Below, in pieces: positions 1-7,853 of a stretch of 27,022 nucleotides of DNA; position 1 is the stretch's first letter; each line of letters starts with the position of its first letter. The translations under genes were made by a program, and so were the position numbers. The notes below the pieces were generated by a model, which did not search any database, was not told where the DNA came from, and was given only the letters and a program-made list of their open reading frames with translations. This stretch comes from CAYVSF01 sp046482855 (GTDB taxonomy: Bacteria; Bacteroidota; Bacteroidia; Bacteroidales; UBA12077), in NCBI GenBank assembly GCA_046482855.1, contig JAWOEH010000129.1, positions 1 to 27,022 on the forward strand, in the 5' to 3' direction.

Positions 1-1872
1 GAGGCACTGGAATATTCCGGAAAATTACTCTCTAAGGTTTCCTCGGTATTTTACGGACTCCGCTCGGCCAATACCAACGATGGCATTAAGGAAATTTCAG
101 GTGAAGTAGGCATGATGCTTTCCTCGCACTATGACGACATCAACCTGAATATGGATCTCTTCAACCGAATTGAAGAGGTTTACAACCAAAAAGATGAGCT
201 TGGGTTAAATCAAGAGCAATCAATGCTACTTGAGGATACCTACAAAGGCTTTGTTCGTTCAGGAATCAATTTGCCCGAGGATAAGAAAAGCCGTTTGCGC
301 GAAATAAACAGTCGCCTTTCCGAATTATCCAATGAGTTTGGCCAAAACCTACTAGCAGAAACCAATAACTTTCAATTAGTTATCGACAACAAACAGGATC
401 TTGCCGGATTACCTGAAGGCGTAATTGCCGGAGCTGCTGAAACTGCAAGTGCCGAAGGAATGGAAGGCAAATGGTTGTTTACGACCCAAAAACCCAGTAT
501 GCTGCCCTTTCTGCAATATGCCGAAAACCGCGATCTTCGCGAGAAGCTTTACAAAGGGTACTTCAACCGTGGCGATAACGATAATGAATACGATAACAAA
601 GCCATTGTTGCTGAAATTGCCAACCTGCGCGTAGAGCGCGCTCATCTTCTAGGTTTTGACAGCTATGCCGATTACGTGTTGGAAGATCGTATGGCGAAAA
701 AATCAGAAAATGTATACAACCTATTGGATGAGTTGTGGGCTGCTGCCTTGCCGGTTGCAAAACAAGAACGCGCTGCCATGCAAGAGGTCATCGATAGCGA
801 AGGTGGCGACTTCCAGCTAGCTTCATGGGACTGGTGGTACTATGCCGAGAAAGTTCGCCAGCAACGATACAGTCTCGATGAGAACGAAATTCGTTCCTAC
901 TTTCAACTGGAAAATGTACGCGAAGGTGCTTTCTATACAGCCAACCAGCTGTTTGGCCTGACAATTAACGAAATTGACGACGAAAATTTCCCTAAGCCCC
1001 ACCCCGACGCGCAGGTATTTGAAGTGTTAGACAATGATAACTCCCATCTGGGAATTCTCTACATGGACTTTCACCCTCGTGCCAGCAAAAAACCAGGAGC
1101 CTGGTGTGGTGTTTATCGCAAGCAGCATCGTACACAAACCGAAGAAAATGTAGCCCCCGTAGTAACCATTGTTTGCAACTTCTCGAAGCCTGTAGGAAAT
1201 ACCCCTGCATTGCTTAGCTTTGACGAAGCCTCTACCCTTTTCCACGAGTTTGGCCACGGATTGCACCAATTATTATCTGATAACCAGTACAAATCGCTGT
1301 CGGGCACTTCTACTCCTCGCGACTTTGTAGAGTTGCCTTCACAGATTATGGAAAACTGGGCCGCGGAACCCGAAGTGATGAACGTATATGCTAAGCATTA
1401 CGAAACAGACGAGGTTATTCCTGAAGCCCTGGTTGAGAAAATGAAAAATGCAGGCAAATTCAATCAGGGTTTTGCTACGGTTGAATACCTTGCTGCTTCG
1501 TTACTCGATATGGAATACCACACTCTTACTGAAAAGCAGGACATTGATGTGGAATCTTTTGAGAAAAACTACCTGGATGAAATTGGATTGATTGACGAGA
1601 TTAAGCCTCGTTATCGCACCACCTACTTCAACCACATTTGGGCCAGTGGGTATTCGGCTGGTTATTACAGCTATATCTGGGCAGGTGTATTGGATGCCGA
1701 TGCATTTGAAGCATTCAAAGAGACATCGCTTTTCGACCAGGAAACGGCAACAGCCTTCCGCGAACATGTATTGTCGAAAGGCGGTACTGATGATGCCATG
1801 GAGATGTACAAACGCTTCCGGGGTCAGGAGCCTAGCAAAGAGCCTTTGCTGCGCCGAAGAGGGCTTTTATAA
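1..1872 (+). CDS. dcp: M3 family zinc metallopeptidase, Dcp-type (5' truncated by window edge)
   Basis: Peptidyl-dipeptidase of family M3, which trims dipeptides from the C-terminus of short peptides. The frame is open from base 1, so the start lies upstream; the 623 visible residues compare with roughly 680-710 in the family, so about 60-90 are missing. The ATG at 112 is internal, because residues before it already match the family (SANTNDGIKEISGEV). Numbering from base 1, the zinc motif HEFGH spans residues 415-419, with E416 as general base and E444 in DFVELPSQ as third ligand. The Tyr-rich substrate loop GYSAGYYSY and the terminal LLRRRGLL are also typical. SGTSTPRDFVE resembles Dcp more than oligopeptidase A. 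No signal peptide can be judged because the N-terminus is absent. It is followed directly by a strong terminator, so it ends its transcript. Confidence 0.93.
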   Translation, partial: EALEYSGKLLSKVSSVFYGLRSANTNDGIKEISGEVGMMLSSHYDDINLNMDLFNRIEEVYNQKDELGLNQEQSMLLEDTYKGFVRSGINLPEDKKSRLREINSRLSELSNEFGQNLLAETNNFQLVIDNKQDLAGLPEGVIAGAAETASAEGMEGKWLFTTQKPSMLPFLQYAENRDLREKLYKGYFNRGDNDNEYDNKAIVAEIANLRVERAHLLGFDSYADYVLEDRMAKKSENVYNLLDELWAAALPVAKQERAAMQEVIDSEGGDFQLASWDWWYYAEKVRQQRYSLDENEIRSYFQLENVREGAFYTANQLFGLTINEIDDENFPKPHPDAQVFEVLDNDNSHLGILYMDFHPRASKKPGAWCGVYRKQHRTQTEENVAPVVTIVCNFSKPVGNTPALLSFDEASTLFHEFGHGLHQLLSDNQYKSLSGTSTPRDFVELPSQIMENWAAEPEVMNVYAKHYETDEVIPEALVEKMKNAGKFNQGFATVEYLAASLLDMEYHTLTEKQDIDVESFEKNYLDEIGLIDEIKPRYRTTYFNHIWASGYSAGYYSYIWAGVLDADAFEAFKETSLFDQETATAFREHVLSKGGTDDAMEMYKRFRGQEPSKEPLLRRRGLL

Positions 1873-1888
1873 AAAATGACACTACAGG

Positions 1889-1920
1889 AAAGAGGCTGCC
1901 GAATGGCAGCCTCTTTTTTA
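1889..1920 (+). terminator. Rho-independent terminator after the M3 peptidase
   Basis: A perfect 10-bp stem AGAGGCTGCC / GGCAGCCTCT with a GAAT loop (1891-1914) is followed by a T-run. It begins 17 bp after the stop codon. Its A-rich 5' flank means it could also work on the minus strand for the converging nitroreductase gene. Confidence 0.85.
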
Positions 1921-1937
1921 TTGCATTAATCTTCTTT

Positions 1938-2510
1938 TCAATCAAGCGATATAATCAAATCATCAAGTTTCCTTTTGGGCACATGATGTAGCTGCTTTTC
2001 ATCACGCCAATACTTAAAATCTTCTCCATTCATCTCTTCAAGCTGCACCTCCTCTTTGGGTCTGCCCAAGGCAATCACTTGCAAAATTTCAAGATGTTCG
2101 GGCAAGCCAAGTTCTTTGTGCAGCGCCTCTCGTTTTACAGCGGCAATAATACAACCACCAAATCCTTCTTCAACGGCTCCCAACAAAATACTTTGAGCTG
2201 CAATGCCGTGGTCGCACAGGTAGTTATTGGTAATGGCAGTATCCCCCAGCATAACCAGGTAAGCCGCAGGACGTTCACCTTCATCGGGCCCATTCCACTC
2301 TTTCAGGTATCCCGCCCAGGCAAGGTGCGGGAAGATCCGTGCATTTACCTCCGGCGTATGACTTACTACATACTTTAAGGGTTGTGCATTGCGACCCGAA
2401 GGCGACAAGCGTGCCAGATTTACCCAGCTTTTTAACTGTTCCTTTTCAATAGTCTGGTCTTGGTAAAAACGGCGATAGCTTCTGTTCTTTTTAACTAAGT
2501 GGTATAACAT
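1938..2510 (-). CDS. Nitroreductase family flavoprotein
   Basis: A 190-residue protein of the FMN-dependent nitroreductase fold, which uses NAD(P)H to reduce nitro groups, quinones or similar electrophiles. The FMN-contact motif NRSYRRF lies at residues 9-15, SPSGRNAQPLKY at about 36-47, the central glycine-rich segment GIAAQSILLGAVEEGFGG at about 102-119, and the family's ending LGRPKEEV at about 148-155. The length fits the short single-domain subgroup. The substrate cannot be told from sequence. It lies upstream of nothing obviously co-transcribed: the SOD gene behind it has its own terminator, and the converging M3 peptidase ends 65 bp away. The start ATG is chosen because the FMN motif begins only eight residues later. 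No strong Shine-Dalgarno is visible. Confidence 0.88.
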   Translation of the reverse strand: MLYHLVKKNRSYRRFYQDQTIEKEQLKSWVNLARLSPSGRNAQPLKYVVSHTPEVNARIFPHLAWAGYLKEWNGPDEGERPAAYLVMLGDTAITNNYLCDHGIAAQSILLGAVEEGFGGCIIAAVKREALHKELGLPEHLEILQVIALGRPKEEVQLEEMNGEDFKYWRDEKQLHHVPKRKLDDLIISLD

Positions 2511-2549
2511 AGTGGCATCTTTTGTTTACTCTATTGACATCTTTCCTGC

Positions 2550-2585
2550 TAAAAAGTTAAAAACCTCCGGAAAAACCGGAGGTTT
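2550..2585 (-). terminator. Terminator of the iron-type SOD gene
   Basis: Ten-base stem AAACCTCCGG / CCGGAGGTTT with a five-base loop at 2561-2585. Read on the minus strand, it is followed by a TTTTTAACTTTTT tract. It lies 28 bp beyond the sodB stop codon. Confidence 0.82.
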
Positions 2586-2612
2586 AGGAACTAAAATACT
2601 ACAAAGCAGTAA

Positions 2613-3188
2613 TTAAAAGCGTTTGCCAACAACTTCCCAATCCAATACATTCCAGAAGTTGGAAAGATAATCGGGGCGTTTATTCTGGTAGTCAAGATAA
2701 TAAGCATGTTCCCACACATCGCAGGTAAGCAGAGGAGTCATCCCGTCGCGCAAAGGATTTTCGGCATTTTGTTTTTTCACAATTTCCAGTTCGCCTTGCT
2801 GATTTTTCACCAACCAAGCCCAACCAGAACCAAATAATGCGGCAGCCTCTTTCTCGAAGGTTTCTTTAAAAGCCTCGAAAGAGCCCCATTTTTTATCAAT
2901 AGCCTCAGCCAAAGGCCCTGCAGGTTTATCTACCGGATTTGGGCGGAAAGCCTCAAAGTAAAAGGTATGATTCCAAACCTGTGCGCCATTATTAAAGATT
3001 CCCCCATCGGCTTTTTTAATGATCGTTTCCAAATCGGCATTTTCAAACTCGGTGCCTTCAATCATGCCATTCACTTTATTTACATACCCTTGATGGTGTT
3101 TGCCATAGTGAAACTCAAGCGTACGTTTACTAATGTGTGGTTCAAGCGCATCCAGCGCATACGGTAATTTAGGTAATTCAAAAGCCAT
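2613..3188 (-). CDS. sodB: Superoxide dismutase, iron-type
   Basis: Cytoplasmic superoxide dismutase (191 residues, no signal peptide) converting superoxide to oxygen and hydrogen peroxide. The metal ligands are all present: H27, H74, D157 and H161 (DVWEHAYY). Two second-sphere positions point to iron: Q70, four residues before H74 in AQVWNH, supplies the active-site glutamine in FeSODs, and A142 occupies the place where MnSODs carry their glutamine. It follows a second SOD on the same strand (115-bp gap) and shares its first ten residues, MAFELPKLPY. A terminator-like hairpin sits between the two and another follows this gene, so the genes may be transcribed separately. Metal choice is inferred from signature residues; cambialistic use cannot be excluded. 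Confidence 0.95.
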   Translation of the reverse strand: MAFELPKLPYALDALEPHISKRTLEFHYGKHHQGYVNKVNGMIEGTEFENADLETIIKKADGGIFNNGAQVWNHTFYFEAFRPNPVDKPAGPLAEAIDKKWGSFEAFKETFEKEAAALFGSGWAWLVKNQQGELEIVKKQNAENPLRDGMTPLLTCDVWEHAYYLDYQNKRPDYLSNFWNVLDWEVVGKRF

Positions 3189-3240
3189 AATATGTTTCGT
3201 TTAGTTGTTAAGTAAAGTTAGTTGTACTCTAGCAACAACA

Positions 3241-3276
3241 GAAAGGGCGGAAGGTTCAAATCCCTTCCGCCCTTTC
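3241..3276 (-). terminator. Strong hairpin between the two SOD genes
   Basis: A perfect 14-bp stem (GAAAGGGCGGAAGG / CCTTCCGCCCTTTC) with an 8-base loop lies 27 bp past the sodA stop. The following minus-strand bases (TGTTGTTGC) are only moderately T-rich. It may therefore be an intrinsic terminator, a 3'-end stabiliser, or an attenuator setting the sodA:sodB ratio. Confidence 0.65.
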
Positions 3277-3303
3277 AGAACTACCTAAACTACAACTAAA
3301 ACA

Positions 3304-3900
3304 CTAAACGAAACGCTTAGTAACGTCGCTCCAATTAATCACATTCCAGAAAGCGTCAATATAATCGGGGCGTTTATTTTGATACTTTAAATAATAAGCG
3401 TGTTCCCATACATCTAATCCCAAGATAGGTGTTCCCTGAACTTCAGCTACATCCATAAGGGGATTATCCTGATTGGGGGTTGACGTCACAACCAATTTCC
3501 CGTTCTGGTTCACCAGCCAAGCCCAACCTGAGCCAAACCGCCCGGCAGCAGCTTTGTTAAAAGCCTCTTTGAAATTGTCGAAACTGCCAAAATCACGATT
3601 TATCGCTTCAGCTAATTTTCCCTCAGGCTTGCCTCCACCATCAGGCGACATATTTTGCCAAAAAAGCTTATGGTTGTAAAAACCACCTCCATTGTTTCTA
3701 ACAGCCGCACTGTGTTTCGATACATCCTTTAATATCTCTTCGATTGAAAGCTTCTCCAAATCGGTGCCTTCAGTAGCTGCATTCAACTTGGTTGTATACC
3801 CACCATGATGCTTGGTATAGTGAATTTCCATTGTACGAGCATCAATATAGGGTTCCAATGCATTGTAATCGTAAGGTAACTTGGGTAATTCGAAAGCCAT
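3304..3900 (-). CDS. sodA: Superoxide dismutase, manganese-type
   Basis: A 198-residue SOD whose ligands are H27, H77, D163 and H167 (GLDVWEHAYY). Unlike the neighbouring iron-type enzyme, it has glycine (G73) four residues before the second ligand, in NNGGGFYNH, and carries the active-site glutamine at Q144 (PNQDNPLM). This is the manganese-type arrangement. It also has the MnSOD helix insertion KDVSKHSAAVRNN. No signal peptide is present, so it should act in the cytoplasm. An AT-rich 125-bp region separates it from the divergent MATE gene. Separate regulation by iron or oxygen is plausible from comparison with other bacteria, but no operator was recognised here. Confidence 0.95.
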   Translation of the reverse strand: MAFELPKLPYDYNALEPYIDARTMEIHYTKHHGGYTTKLNAATEGTDLEKLSIEEILKDVSKHSAAVRNNGGGFYNHKLFWQNMSPDGGGKPEGKLAEAINRDFGSFDNFKEAFNKAAAGRFGSGWAWLVNQNGKLVVTSTPNQDNPLMDVAEVQGTPILGLDVWEHAYYLKYQNKRPDYIDAFWNVINWSDVTKRFV

Positions 3901-3978
3901 AATTGTATATTTTTTATTATTCTTATTTAGATTAATTCTATTTAATTCAATTGTTCTAACAATGCCTTTTCAAAAATG

Positions 3979-4010
3979 TTTACCGCAGCTAAAAAAAGTT
4001 TGTACTTTCG
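3979..4010 (+). promoter_or_regulatory. Candidate Bacteroidota promoter of the MATE gene
   Basis: TACTTTCG (4003-4010) is one base from the TAnnTTTG -7 consensus, and TTTA (3979-3982) lies 20 bp upstream at the -33 position. Transcription would begin about 9-10 bases before the ATG at 4026. This is pattern matching only. Confidence 0.45.
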
Positions 4011-4025
4011 TGCAAATTTTCAGCC

Positions 4026-5321
4026 ATGAATAAGAAGATTCTCCATATTGCCATTCCCAATATCATCAGTAACATTACCATTCCCTTGTTGGGGCTTGTG
4101 GATTTAGCTCTCGTTGGTCATTTGGACAATAAACTTTACATAGGTGCCATATCGTTGGGTGGCATGATCTTCAACTTTTTGTACTGGGGATTTAGCTTTC
4201 TTCGTATGGGCACCAGCGGTTTTGCGGCTCAGGCATACGGACAGCGCAACCTTAAAGAAAGTACCCTGATATTATCACGAGGACTCTTTGTGGCAGCCAT
4301 TGGTGCATTTTTTCTTATTCTCTTTCAAATTCCTATTGCCAAACTTAGCTTTAGTATCATTAAGGGAAGCCATGGCGTTGAACAGCTCGCTTCTTCATAC
4401 TTCTATATCCGCATATGGGCGGCACCTGCTACAATTGGTCTCTACGCACTGATGGGTTGGTTTATTGGCATGCAAAATGCCCGTTTCCCAATGATGATAG
4501 CGATCTTAATCAATCTGCTCAACATCGTATTCAATATATTGCTGATAAAAGTGTTCGACATGAATTCCGATGGCGTTGCCCTTGGAACCGTTATGGCGCA
4601 ATACTCAGGACTTTTGTTCGGTGCATATTTGTTGGTTCGCTACTACAAACGGCTTCTTCCCTATTGGAATTTTAAGGAGATGGTACAATTGAAAGCACTA
4701 AAACTCTTTTATTCGGTAAACAAGGACATCTTTATACGAACCATCTGCCTGATTTTTGTGCTGTCATTCTTCACTGCCCAATCGGCCAACGCCGGCGATA
4801 CCACACTGGCAGTAAACACATTGCTATTGCAATTCTTCACGATATTCTCCTACATAGCCGACGGATTTGCCTATGCCGGAGAGGCAATTGTAGGCCGATA
4901 TTACGGTGCACGTAACAAAGCACTCCTGATGCAAGCTATAAAAAAACTTTTCCTCTGGGGCGTTGGTCTTGCTATTCCATTCACTCTGGTATATACGTTT
5001 GCAGGCGATTATTTGGTTTACCTACTTACCGATAATAAGGAAGTTATTGCTGCAACAGCTCCATTTATGGTGTGGGTATTTTTTCTGCCACTGGCCACGT
5101 TTTCCGCCTTTATCTGGGATGGCATTTATATAGGCGCTACGGCCTCTGCAGGTATGCGCAATGCCATGTTGCTCTCCACATTGCTCTTTTTCCCCACCTA
5201 TTACCTGGTGTTCCCTCTCTGGGGCAACCACGGACTCTGGTTAGCCTTTGTATTATTTATGCTTACCCGGGGCATTGTGCAAACGGTTCTCGCTCCTTAT
5301 GCAGTCTTGAAAAAACTTTAG
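4026..5321 (+). CDS. MATE family efflux transporter, DinF-like
   Basis: A 431-residue inner-membrane cation/drug antiporter of the MATE superfamily. The two repeats of six helices are visible as hydrophobic stretches through the whole protein. The N-terminal signature IAIPNIISNITIPLLGLVDL, with GHL just after it, and FLRMGTSGFAAQAYG at residues about 59-73 match the DinF branch. The start of the second half, DGFAYAGEAIVGRYYGARN, repeats that signature as expected. The length is normal. Substrates cannot be predicted. It is divergent from sodA and followed by a DUF1858 gene that has its own promoter-like box. Confidence 0.92.
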   Translation: MNKKILHIAIPNIISNITIPLLGLVDLALVGHLDNKLYIGAISLGGMIFNFLYWGFSFLRMGTSGFAAQAYGQRNLKESTLILSRGLFVAAIGAFFLILFQIPIAKLSFSIIKGSHGVEQLASSYFYIRIWAAPATIGLYALMGWFIGMQNARFPMMIAILINLLNIVFNILLIKVFDMNSDGVALGTVMAQYSGLLFGAYLLVRYYKRLLPYWNFKEMVQLKALKLFYSVNKDIFIRTICLIFVLSFFTAQSANAGDTTLAVNTLLLQFFTIFSYIADGFAYAGEAIVGRYYGARNKALLMQAIKKLFLWGVGLAIPFTLVYTFAGDYLVYLLTDNKEVIAATAPFMVWVFFLPLATFSAFIWDGIYIGATASAGMRNAMLLSTLLFFPTYYLVFPLWGNHGLWLAFVLFMLTRGIVQTVLAPYAVLKKL

Positions 5322-5351
5322 CACAACCACTTAATTATCTAGATATTTATA

Positions 5352-5359
5352 TATATTTG
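5352..5359 (+). promoter_or_regulatory. TAnnTTTG -7 box before the DUF1858 gene
   Basis: TATATTTG matches the Bacteroidota -7 consensus exactly and sits 50 bp before the ATG at 5409. No clear -33 TTTG was seen at 19-21 bp upstream. An AAAAGGAT stretch close to the ATG could act as a weak ribosome-binding site. Confidence 0.45.
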
Positions 5360-5408
5360 CATGTAAACAATTCCAGCCACAAGGGTGTTAAAAGAAAAAG
5401 GATAAAGT

Positions 5409-5666
5409 ATGCAAATAACAAAAGAGATTTCCATTGAAGATCTGGTAGATACTGTCCCCCAGGCAGTGAAATACCTAATGCACGAAGGCATCAAGTGCAT
5501 CGCATGCGGCGAACCTATTTGGGGAACCTTAGAAGAAGCAGCAAAAGAAAAAAACTTTTCGGATGCCGATATTGAGCGATTTGTGAAGGATTTACAACAT
5601 TACGCCGATAATCCTGATGAAGAAGTAAAGACCCCAGAGCCGGACATCAAGACAAAAAAACTATAA
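5409..5666 (+). CDS. DUF1858 protein with CxxC redox motif
   Basis: An 85-residue soluble protein with the DUF1858 fold, also known as the hybrid-cluster-protein-associated redox disulfide domain. The pattern is SIEDLVDTVPQAVKYL, then KCIACGEPIWGTLEEAA, with C30 and C33 as a probable redox-active or metal-binding pair. The C-terminal 20 residues are charged and probably disordered. The family often stands near hybrid cluster protein genes; none is present in this window. No catalytic activity is established for the domain. It is a single-gene unit: a promoter-like box lies upstream and a terminator directly downstream. Confidence 0.85.
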   Translation: MQITKEISIEDLVDTVPQAVKYLMHEGIKCIACGEPIWGTLEEAAKEKNFSDADIERFVKDLQHYADNPDEEVKTPEPDIKTKKL

Positions 5667-5678
5667 CCCCCTCCAGAT

Positions 5679-5713
5679 GTGCCATTGATACCTCTCAACG
5701 GCACTTTTTTTTT
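5679..5713 (+). terminator. Terminator of the DUF1858 gene
   Basis: GTGCCATTGA / TCAACGGCAC, a 10-bp stem with one mismatch and a 6-base loop (5679-5704), is followed by a run of nine T. It begins 12 bp after the stop codon. Confidence 0.85.
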
Positions 5714-5764
5714 ATTTAACATAAGCATAAGAATTAGGCTACGTAACCACCTGCCCACTTACCT

Positions 5765-5772
5765 TACTTTTG
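5765..5772 (+). promoter_or_regulatory. TACTTTTG -7 box of the SpoIIE phosphatase gene
   Basis: An exact match to TAnnTTTG. It overlaps the in-frame TTG at 5770, so that TTG cannot lie within a transcript started here. Transcription would begin near 5779, which supports the ATG at 5794 as the start codon. No convincing -33 TTTG was seen. Confidence 0.5.
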
Positions 5773-5793
5773 CCCCTCACAGGTAGCCAACTT

Positions 5794-7806
5794 ATGTTTA
5801 GAAAATTTCGAATTAAGCTTCTGGTAAGCTTCATTTTGTTTACCACAATAGGGTTGACTGTTATTTTAATCAATACCACCTACCTCAAAAGGAAAGGGGA
5901 CTTAGAGAACATACATACCGCCATAAAGGAGATAAACGCTTTGCTATACAAGGATGTAATCAACATCCAGAATTTCTTCTCCTATGAATCGGTAAATCCG
6001 GAATACTTCAGCACTGGAGAGAGCCCTTTCCTAAAACAGCACAATCGGCATTTCAATAAAATACTTGAGCAACTAGCCAATTTAAAAAAACTGAAAGAGA
6101 TTGAGAAATTTCAGATTTACGACTCTATCGAAACCATTACCACCTCCTTGAAAAGATATGAACAGATGTTTCAGAAAGCTGCAAACACCCTTTATTTACG
6201 GGGTTATAAAGATAACGGCACGGAAGGTAAAATGAGGGAATATGCCCATAAGCTAGAAGAGCTTCCCGAACTTGAAGTGGCCAATATTCTAATGCTGCGA
6301 CGCCATGAGAAAGATTACATCATTCGGAATGAACCAAAATACATACATGAATTAAGAGCTTTAGCCAATAAGTTAGAGAGGCAATACCAGCAGACCAATG
6401 CAATATCACCTGCAACGCGCGACAGCGCTTCATGCTACATCGCGGGCTATGTCAAACACTTTAACCGCTTGGTTTTACTCGATAAAAAACTTGGCATCAA
6501 GGACAACTCAGGACTACGTAAACAGATAACAGAACAGGAAGAGTTTATTCTCTCCCTTTTTGAGACTTTCATCATGCAATCAGAGCAAAAAAAGAGACAA
6601 CTGTCCAACCAGCTTGCACTACTATACCTTGGCTTTGCCTTTTTAGCAATAGCCGGAAGCATTGGTTTAAGCTTTGTCCTGGCCAAACGGATTACTTACA
6701 ATCTTACGCTATTAGGAACGAATATGCAAGCCTTTGTCAATTCAAGCTTTTCGCCAACGCAAGGGGAACAATTTCCCGATAGCATTAGAAAAGATGAAGT
6801 GGGGCAGTTAATTATGAACTATCGACTTTTGCGAAAGGAGATTCTTTTGCTCATACTGGATTTTCAGCAAAAGGTAGAGGAGAGAACCAAAGCACTACAA
6901 GCGCAACAGGAAAAAACAGAATTACAGAAGGAAGAGATTGCTGCACAGAGAGATGAACTGTATGCCCAAAATAAATACATCCAGAAACATAAACAAAAGG
7001 TTGAGTTACAAAACAAAGAGATATTCAGTAGTTTTCGCTATGCACGACTCATCCAACAAGCGATCATGTCCAATGAGCAAGTTTTAAAGTTCGCAGTAAA
7101 AGATAGCTTTGTGCTCTTTAAACCCAAAGAGATCATCAGCGGTGATTTCCATTGGATCCGAAAGGTAAAAAACAGTCGCTTCGATGTTACCCTGATAGCC
7201 CTTGGCGACTGCACCGGACATGGCGTACCAGGAGCCATGATGAGCATGCTGGGTATTGGCCTGCTTAATGAAATCATTTTACGAAAAAAACTCGTAACAG
7301 CAGCGCAGATATTAACACAGCTTCGGAGCAATGTTATGGATGCATTGCAAACTCAAAACGGACATAGCAACAACGATGGAATGGATATTGCTTTTGTCAT
7401 GCTCGATAATAACACCGGGCAGGTACAATTTGCAGGGGCTAACCGACCGTTGTACCTAATTCGGGATAGCGGAATAACCATAATAAAAGGAGATAATATG
7501 CCCATTGGCAAACATGCCAACGACAACAGAAGTTTCCGAAACCATCATCTACAATTGGAACCGAAGGATCGTCTCTATCTCTTTTCCGATGGTTACCCCG
7601 ACCAATTCGGAGGAAAGGAAGATAAGAAGTTCAAACGTCGCCGATTTCGCGAGCTATTGTTGCGAATACATCAGCACCCCATGAGCCAACAACATGCAAT
7701 TTTGGATAGTGAGCATACGAATTGGAAAGGCAACAGAGAACAAACCGACGACATCCTTGTTATGGGCATGCACTATGCAAAAGGAGAGCAGCATATGAAT
7801 AGCTAA
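5794..7806 (+). CDS. Membrane sensor SpoIIE/RsbU-type serine phosphatase
   Basis: A 670-residue transmembrane signalling phosphatase. Order: TM1 (about 9-28), a helical extracytoplasmic sensor (about 29-272), TM2 (about 275-299), HAMP (about 298-355, RKDEVGQL), coiled coil (about 355-415), and a PP2C-type SpoIIE domain (about 425-668). Metal-binding aspartates are visible: D451 (ISGDFHW), D472 (LGDCTGHG), D599 (LFSDGYPD) and D652/D653 (QTDDILV). The sensor holds LRRHEKDYIIR, a motif seen in helical-bundle ligand-binding domains of chemoreceptors. Such enzymes usually dephosphorylate an STAS anti-anti-sigma protein, but no STAS or anti-sigma gene lies nearby. The ATG at 5794 was preferred over the upstream TTG because it directly precedes TM1 and follows the promoter box. 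Confidence 0.9.
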   Translation: MFRKFRIKLLVSFILFTTIGLTVILINTTYLKRKGDLENIHTAIKEINALLYKDVINIQNFFSYESVNPEYFSTGESPFLKQHNRHFNKILEQLANLKKLKEIEKFQIYDSIETITTSLKRYEQMFQKAANTLYLRGYKDNGTEGKMREYAHKLEELPELEVANILMLRRHEKDYIIRNEPKYIHELRALANKLERQYQQTNAISPATRDSASCYIAGYVKHFNRLVLLDKKLGIKDNSGLRKQITEQEEFILSLFETFIMQSEQKKRQLSNQLALLYLGFAFLAIAGSIGLSFVLAKRITYNLTLLGTNMQAFVNSSFSPTQGEQFPDSIRKDEVGQLIMNYRLLRKEILLLILDFQQKVEERTKALQAQQEKTELQKEEIAAQRDELYAQNKYIQKHKQKVELQNKEIFSSFRYARLIQQAIMSNEQVLKFAVKDSFVLFKPKEIISGDFHWIRKVKNSRFDVTLIALGDCTGHGVPGAMMSMLGIGLLNEIILRKKLVTAAQILTQLRSNVMDALQTQNGHSNNDGMDIAFVMLDNNTGQVQFAGANRPLYLIRDSGITIIKGDNMPIGKHANDNRSFRNHHLQLEPKDRLYLFSDGYPDQFGGKEDKKFKRRRFRELLLRIHQHPMSQQHAILDSEHTNWKGNREQTDDILVMGMHYAKGEQHMNS

Positions 7807-7835
7807 AAAAAGACAGCCGAAGCTGCCTTTTCTCT
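7807..7835. terminator. Bidirectional terminator between spoIIE-like gene and hldD
   Basis: The stem CAGC / GCTG (7814-7825), with two flanking pairs around one mismatch, is bordered by A-runs on the left and T-rich sequence on the right. On the minus strand the loop reads C(TTCG)G, an exceptionally stable tetraloop, followed by TCTTTTTTT. It therefore suits hldD termination best and also serves the plus strand. Confidence 0.75.
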
Positions 7836-7853
7836 ATTTTATGGTTTTTCTAA

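Noticed and set aside
112..1872. ATG at 112 as the start of the M3 peptidase
   Set aside because: The frame is open to base 1, and the upstream residues SANTNDGIKEI match the conserved family sequence.
3932..3948. Direct repeats TTAATTC in 10-bp register upstream of sodA
   Set aside because: Only two short AT-rich copies in an AT-rich region; expected by chance.
5770..5793. TTG start for the SpoIIE phosphatase, adding 8 residues
   Set aside because: The TTG is part of the TACTTTTG promoter box, so it would lie upstream of the transcript; the ATG at 5794 directly precedes the first membrane helix.
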